Under the pieces are notes generated by a model. It made no database searches. It was not told the DNA's origin and saw only the letters and a program-made list of their open reading frames with translations. A program made the position numbers and the translations under genes. This document shows, in pieces, positions 59,596-64,000 of a DNA stretch of 64,000 nucleotides. The first letter of the stretch is position 1, and the number at the start of each line of letters is the position of its first letter. The DNA comes from Caulobacteraceae bacterium (lineage in GTDB: Bacteria; Pseudomonadota; Alphaproteobacteria; Caulobacterales; Caulobacteraceae), in assembly GCA_003164925.1 (NCBI GenBank), contig PLRV01000076.1:11314-75313 (forward strand), in the 5' to 3' direction.

Positions 59596-60180
59596 ATGGC
59601 AAAAGCCCAGTTTCACCGGAACCAGAAGGTCTGGGTCGACAGCGTCGGCGCCTGGGCCGTGGTGGACCGCATCGTGCCGACCTGGGCGCGCGGATTCGAT
59701 GAGCCGGTGCGTATCACCTACGAAGTGGGTCTGGGGCGCGAGTTCCACGCCCACGAACTCAGGCCCGAGGACGGCGTGGCCGAACCGCCCGACGCCGCCG
59801 CCGAGGGCGGATCCTGGCGCCTGATGCGAGCCCGCAACAAGTGGCAGCAGCCCGACGATTGCGGCCATCATCCGCACCCGGGCACCTTCCCGGTGGTGGT
59901 CACCGATAAGGCCGACTGGGGCGGCTGGCGCGTGCCGGGCGCCGAATACGACCGCGAGCCGAGCCGGATAGAGTTCCAGGCGCGACTGATCGCAGAGGCG
60001 CCGCGCCTGTTGAAGCTGGCGCGGGATCTGCAAGCCTTCATCGGCGATTCCCTATCGGACGCTCCGGAGGAACTGCAGACCATGGCCGTGAAATGCGCCG
60101 AGATCATCCAGCGCATCGAGGACTCGCCCGCGCCGCCCGCCGAGGCTCAAACCCTGCTTCAGACGGCGAAGGCCAGTTAG
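59596..60180 (+). CDS. Conserved hypothetical protein
   Basis: A 194-aa cytoplasmic protein. The N-terminal 55 residues (FHRNQKVWVDSVGAWAVVDRIVPTW) look like a small beta-barrel domain. The middle contains a His/Gly/Pro loop (CGHHPHPGTFPVVVTD), and the C-terminus is helical (LIAEAPRLLKLARDLQAFIG...). No known motif is recognised. Good composition and an isolated position support a real gene. Start is the ATG at 59596 after GGGAGCG. Confidence 0.75.
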   Translation: MAKAQFHRNQKVWVDSVGAWAVVDRIVPTWARGFDEPVRITYEVGLGREFHAHELRPEDGVAEPPDAAAEGGSWRLMRARNKWQQPDDCGHHPHPGTFPVVVTDKADWGGWRVPGAEYDREPSRIEFQARLIAEAPRLLKLARDLQAFIGDSLSDAPEELQTMAVKCAEIIQRIEDSPAPPAEAQTLLQTAKAS

Positions 60181-60224
60181 CGGTCGGACTCTGACGCTGG
60201 GCGGGCGCTGATGTTGAGGCCCAC

Positions 60225-60265
60225 GACTGTCCGAAGGGCGACGCCGCGCGGGCCTGGGAACGGAC
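60225..60265 (+). repeat. 41-bp repeat, copy 1
   Basis: Identical over 41 bp to 62610-62650. It begins GACTGTCCG and ends CGGAC, with a GTCCG/CGGAC inverted pair at its ends, so it may fold as a REP-like hairpin. It lies in the 297-bp gap before the ModE-type gene, which otherwise shows no gene. Confidence 0.8.
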
Positions 60266-60477
60266 AGTAGGAATATCGAAAGCTGATGCCCTCAAGGGCG
60301 TTTTAGGGGGATTCTCGCCAAAGCAATAGTTCGTCTGGCGCTACGGAGCGCGGCTTAATTTTCCAGGCAGGCCCTCCCCATCGGCGGCCGCCGCCATCTA
60401 TGATGAGACTTGGAACCAGGGACGACCCGGCGCCGACGCAAGGCGGGCCCTAGTCGCGGGCAGGAGGCGGAAGAGGC

Positions 60478-60858
60478 ATGGCGCTGATCGGCCCACTGAA
60501 GCTCAAGCTGCAACTAGTGTGTGGCAAGGAACTGGCCTTTGGCCCCGGCAAAGCCGATCTTCTTGAAGCCATCGACCGATGCGGTTCGATCTCGGCGGCG
60601 GGCCGGGCCATGGGCATGAGCTATCGTCGCGCCTGGCTATTAGTCGACACCATGAACCGATGCTGGACAGGCCCGCTGGTGGATACGACGCCCGGCGGCG
60701 GCGGTGACAAGGGCGCGCGCCTGACTCCATGCGGCCGGAACATTCTGGCCGCCTATCGCGCACTTGAAGCGAATCTGGCCACTGCTAGCGCCCAAGATCC
60801 TGCCTTACAGACCCTCGCCTTGCACCTCTTGGCCGAGCCGGGACGACCTGCGCCATAA
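60478..60858 (+). CDS. ModE-type molybdate regulator, DNA-binding domain only
   Basis: A 126-aa winged-helix regulator of the ModE N-terminal type. The HTH is KADLLEAIDRCGSISAAGRAMGMSYRRAWLLVDTMN (about residues 20-57, dimer-type LysR-like fold). PLVDTTPGGGGDKGARLT, the wing typical of ModE, and LTPCGRNILAAYRALE follow. The C-terminal molybdate-binding MOP/TOBE domains of full ModE are absent, as in many alphaproteobacterial short forms. A ModE-like palindrome lies 65 bp downstream of its stop, before the porin gene, and not clearly upstream of itself. Confidence 0.9.
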   Translation: MALIGPLKLKLQLVCGKELAFGPGKADLLEAIDRCGSISAAGRAMGMSYRRAWLLVDTMNRCWTGPLVDTTPGGGGDKGARLTPCGRNILAAYRALEANLATASAQDPALQTLALHLLAEPGRPAP

Positions 60859-60923
60859 AAGCCCAAACCCGCCAATTTCTGGCGCACCTAGCCGAGTTTC
60901 GCTTGACGCGCTGCGCGGTCATC

Positions 60924-60945
60924 GCTGTATACCACGGTATATAGC
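60924..60945. promoter_or_regulatory. ModE-like operator upstream of the porin
   Basis: GCTGTATACC (60924-60933) and GGTATATAGC (60936-60945) form an inverted repeat matching at 9 of 10 positions. Both the TATA-rich arms and the CGCT/AGC(G) ends resemble the E. coli ModE box. It lies 134 bp before the porin start codon. Confidence 0.65.
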
Positions 60946-61078
60946 AGTTCTGTCGCGGCGAGATGGCCCGGCGGGGGGGGGGATTTCAGCCATGCAGGCT
61001 CGGCGCGTGAGAGTCCTATTGTCACGACTGGGTCGGGGAAGTTTGCGGGCCGTGACGACCTCTCAGGGGGGGCTACAC

Positions 61079-62611
61079 ATGCACGGCCGCGCATGCGCCT
61101 TTCCGGCGCTCGCGCTCGTATTGGCCACGGCCGGCTCTCCAGCTTTAGCCCAGCAGACCAGCCCCGGCGCGCCCTCGTCGCAGGATATGGCGGCAAAGGC
61201 GGACGCCGCCGGCCCGCTGACCTGGAACGGCATCACCCTGTACGGCGCCTTTGACGTCGGCGCGGGCTGGGTCAGCCACGGCTTGCCGGAAAATGGCTAC
61301 AATTATGAAGGGGAATCGCTGGTCAACCGGAACGGCGCCCACCCTCAGTTCCTGGTGGCGCCCAATAACCTGTCGCAAACGGGTCTGGGCCTCAGGGGCA
61401 AGGAAGAGTTTCTGCCGGGCTGGTTCGCGGTGTTCAACGGCTCGACCGGCATCAATCCCCAGTCCGGCCAACTCGCGAGCGCCGCACAGGCCAACACCAG
61501 CAACAACGGCCTGCCCAGGAAGAGCTATTCGATCACCATCGACGGCGCGCGCGCCGGTCAGGTCTTCAACGACGAGCTCTACGCCGGCCTGTAGTCCACG
61601 CAATTCGGAACCCTGACCATCGGTCGACAGCGCGCCCTGGGCACCGACGCCATGCTCCAATACGACCCGGCCGGCGGCGCCTACTCCTTTTCGTTCATCG
61701 GCTACAACGGCCTGATGGCCGGCGGCGGCGACACCGAGGACAGCCGTTGGGACGGCGCGGTGAAATATCGCGTCGCCTATGGCCCGGTGCATTTCGGCGC
61801 TATGTACAAGTTCGCCGACGGCCAGGGCGGCTGCTACTCCGCCTCCGCCGTCTGGACGGCCGCCACCTGCACGCCGGAAGCGCCGCACAACACCGCCTAT
61901 GGACTCGACTTCGGCGGCGTCTACCACAACTTCTCGGCCGACATCGTCGCCCAACATGTTGACCAGGCGATCAGCGTGCTCAACCCCCTACTGGGACCCA
62001 CGAGCCTGGCTGCGCCCTATCAGTCGACCCAGAACAGCATCAATACCAACCCCATCAACGGGACCAATCTGATCGGGACGAGCAACACCGAATACGGCAT
62101 CGTGACCGACAACAGCGCCGTCATGGTCGCGGCCAAATATACATTGAGCCAATTCAAGCTCTTTGGCGGATACGAATATATCCTGATGCAGAATCCGGCG
62201 CACCCGTTGGGCGTCGGCGCCACAGCCCAAGGCGGTTATTTTCTGAGCGGCGTCGAGGACAAAAATCTGGATTCAGACAAGATCGTGCAGGTCTACTGGA
62301 CAGGCGTGAAATACGCTCACAACGGCAAAATCGACATCACCTTGTCCTACTATCACGAGGCTCAGAACGACTTTCGGGTTCCGTCGACCTGCTCGCCCGC
62401 CGCCGGCTTTCGCTCCTCCTGCGCGGGCACGCTGGACGAGGTCTCGCTCTATGCGGACTATCGCTTCACCAAGCGTTTCGACGGCTATGCAGGCATTGCC
62501 TATTCCGACGTCACCGGCGGTCTGGCCATCGCCATTCCTCACGGGCCGGGGGTTCCCTATTACTTCAACAGCAACACGGCTCCGACCGTCGGCGTTCGTT
62601 ACGCCTTCTGA
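61079..62611 (+). pseudogene. Outer-membrane porin interrupted by an in-frame amber codon
   Basis: The gene encodes a 510-residue porin-4-type outer-membrane protein with a signal peptide (MHGRACAFPALALVLATAG...ALAQ). Beta-barrel features are clear: WNGITLYGAFDVGAGWVSHG at the start, LSQTGLGLRGKEEFLPGW, FGTLTIGRQRALGTDAML, and a C-terminal TVGVRYAF ending in Phe. Codon 172 is TAG (61592-61594), inside the conserved GL-S-T-FGTLT block. Reading continues in the same frame to 62611 with full porin similarity. A single base change (for example TCG to TAG) explains it. The start ATG at 61079 follows a G-rich ribosome site. Without suppression no barrel would form. Confidence 0.88.
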
Positions 62612-62650
62612 CTGTCCGAAGGGCGACGCCGCGCGGGCCTGGGAACGGAC
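62610..62650 (+). repeat. 41-bp repeat, copy 2
   Basis: Identical to 60225-60265, in the same orientation, starting inside the porin stop codon. It may act as the 3' hairpin of the porin transcript. Confidence 0.8.
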
Positions 62651-62753
62651 GTTCCGAAGGTCGCAAGAGGGGGGAGAATACCTTCGACTTTAGGCCACAT
62701 TCGAATCCAGGCCGTCTGACTGAGAACCCAAACATGATACCCAATCTACCAAA

Positions 62754-63518
62754 TTAAGTCGCCGTCACTTCGATCTGCAACGTGTCGAACGTAAAGGAGC
62801 CATCGGGCTCGATCTCAAAGTAGGTCGCCGTTCGGGAACTGGTATTTTGCTGAAGTGATCGGATGGCCACCCGATGGGCTTCCGACGTTTGCATGCGGCC
62901 GACCCAGGTCGAAAAGTCCATGCGGAGTCGACGCGCCTCGATTTTCCGCGCGCCAAAGCCGGCACGCGCCAGTGCAGCCTGCCACTGAGACGCAGTATAG
63001 TTGCGAACATGCGAAGGATCTCGAAGAAGTTCAACAGCCTGGAGGTGGGTATCGAGCGCCGCCGGCCCCGGCGAGACGACATCTATAAAGATTGCGGTCG
63101 CACCGATTCTCAAGATTCGACGCGCCTCGCGCAAGCCCGCTTCGAAGTCGCGCCAATGGTGCGCGGAAAAGCGAGATGCCAGAAAGTCGAATGCCTCAGC
63201 CTCGAACGGCATGTCCTCAGCCGGGGCCACGCAAGTCTCGATATTCGCCAATCCTCGGTCACGAGCGGTGCTGGCGACAGCGGCCATCATCTCCGCCGAC
63301 AGGTCTAGGGCGACGACAGAGCTGGCGTGGAGCGCCAGTCGATAGGCGACGTGGCCTCCGCCCGCCCCCAGGTCGAGCGCCCGTTTTGGCGCCTCTCTAC
63401 GGGCCGACGACTCTAGCGCATCGAGATCCTCGCCAGCGGCATGGACGGCGCTTTGTACATAGGCGGCGGCGCGGGGACCAAACTGATTTTGAACAACGTC
63501 ATCGTGTGAACGGGTCAT
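62754..63518 (-). CDS. Class I SAM-dependent methyltransferase
   Basis: A 254-aa soluble methyltransferase (Methyltransf_11/UbiE-like). Motif I is ALDLGAGGGHVAYRL, followed by VVALDLSAEMM and AEDMPFEAEAFDFLASRFSAHHW. The start at 63518 is supported by AGGAGG 6 bases upstream; the longer frame to 63596 covers the divergent promoter. Substrate unknown. It is divergent from the XRE regulator, which probably controls it. Confidence 0.92.
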   Translation of the reverse strand: MTRSHDDVVQNQFGPRAAAYVQSAVHAAGEDLDALESSARREAPKRALDLGAGGGHVAYRLALHASSVVALDLSAEMMAAVASTARDRGLANIETCVAPAEDMPFEAEAFDFLASRFSAHHWRDFEAGLREARRILRIGATAIFIDVVSPGPAALDTHLQAVELLRDPSHVRNYTASQWQAALARAGFGARKIEARRLRMDFSTWVGRMQTSEAHRVAIRSLQQNTSSRTATYFEIEPDGSFTFDTLQIEVTAT

Positions 63519-63555
63519 GGTATTCCTCCTGGACCCGTCAAAGCGGCTTCGATAG

Positions 63556-63585
63556 CCTATTACAATGGACAATCTTATCCTATTA
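63556..63585. promoter_or_regulatory. AT-rich divergent promoter region with CCTATTA repeats
   Basis: CCTATTA occurs at 63556-63562 and 63579-63585, spaced 23 bp, in the 78-bp gap between the methyltransferase and XRE starts. The spacing is about two helical turns. It could be the regulator's operator overlapping both promoters. Confidence 0.35.
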
Positions 63586-63596
63586 TTGATACGCAT

Positions 63597-64000
63597 ATGC
63601 TAGGTGCGGAACAGCGGCGCCTGCTCGGCCAGTTCATTCGTTCTCACCGCGAGCGGTTGATGCCAAGCGCACAAACACTCAGGCGCCGGACACCCGGCCT
63701 TCGACGCGAGGACCTGGCGGCGCGGGCCGGTATCGGGGTGACCTGGTGCGCGTGGATCGAGCAGGGCCGTGATGTCCGCGCCTCCCCGGAGGCCTTGGCG
63801 AGGCTGGCGGTGGCGCTTTCGCTGACGCCGGCCGAACGGAGCTATATGTTCGAGTTGGCCGGGCGCCGCGATCCTGACGCCCCGCCTTCGGAACCCATGT
63901 CCGAGGCACCGCCCTCCGTTCGGGCAGTGATCGACGCTTTGGAGCTCCCTGCATACGCATTGGACGGGCTGTGGAACGCATGTTGCTGGAACAAGGCGGC
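63597..64000 (+). CDS. XRE-family regulator with MmyB-like domain, 3' end outside window
   Basis: The plus frame opens at ATG 63597 and reads to the window end (134 codons, no stop). The N-terminus MLGAEQRRLLGQFIRSHRER precedes an HTH (GLRREDLAARAGIGVTWCAWIEQGR). RASPEALARLAVALSLTPAERSYMFELAG and the start of an MmyB-like ligand-binding domain (LPAYALDGLWNACCWN) follow. In this family the neighbouring divergent gene, here a methyltransferase, is usually the target. The full protein should be about 260-290 aa. Confidence 0.9.
   Translation, partial: MLGAEQRRLLGQFIRSHRERLMPSAQTLRRRTPGLRREDLAARAGIGVTWCAWIEQGRDVRASPEALARLAVALSLTPAERSYMFELAGRRDPDAPPSEPMSEAPPSVRAVIDALELPAYALDGLWNACCWNKA

Overview
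This is a GC-rich chromosomal window from an alphaproteobacterium, most likely a Caulobacterales member (Caulobacter/Phenylobacterium type). The support is the mraZ-to-murB division and cell-wall order, the meso-DAP type MurE, an rnpB gene directly upstream of mraZ, a TerB-DnaJ protein, and a fused ArsR-methyltransferase regulator heading a metF/split-metH operon. The genus is inferred from gene content only.

Region 1 (1-20.3 kb, minus strand) holds a cell-envelope block. Reading in the direction of transcription it runs amidase, rnpB, then the dcw operon mraZ-rsmH-ftsL-ftsI-murE-murF-mraY-murD-ftsW-murG-murC-murB, with most start and stop codons overlapping. An M28 peptidase is translationally coupled to murB, and an aminopeptidase P that leaves the window follows. 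ftsI appears to be frameshifted near its 3' end. The mraZ leader carries three TGGG boxes in exact 10-bp phase and a GTTC-N7-GTTC motif. A secreted S9 peptidase lies upstream of the amidase.

Region 2 (20.3-37.6 kb) is mixed core metabolism and regulation: an IS3-type transposase stub, a small membrane protein, a TerB-J protein, a fused 5-oxoprolinase with a palindromic repeat inserted in frame, a secreted hypothetical, the methionine operon with a palindromic operator, a hybrid histidine kinase, a decayed HTH antitoxin next to an intact MazEF-type module, and ettA.

Region 3 (about 37.6-54.6 kb) is an integrated mobilizable element. It has a tyrosine integrase at the right end, a Ti-type relaxase (traA), traD, the coupling protein traG and an oriT with an RSF1010/Ti-like nic core, but no mating-pore genes. 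Cargo is an AbiE toxin-antitoxin pair, a RES-domain protein, and a DUF4011/Walker-A/nuclease/GreA-like protein that seems to have lost its central helicase core. A 12-bp direct repeat bounds the element; its right copy is the first part of a dispersed palindromic repeat, which suggests integration into a REP-like site between two convergent chromosomal genes.

Region 4 (54.7-64 kb) is chromosomal again: a secreted beta-helix protein with a Sel1-repeat lipoprotein, a GT4 glycosyltransferase, a conserved hypothetical, and a ModE-type regulator followed by a ModE-like operator and a porin gene interrupted by an in-frame amber codon. The window ends with a divergent methyltransferase / XRE regulator pair. 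A 41-bp identical repeat sits on both sides of the modE-porin unit.
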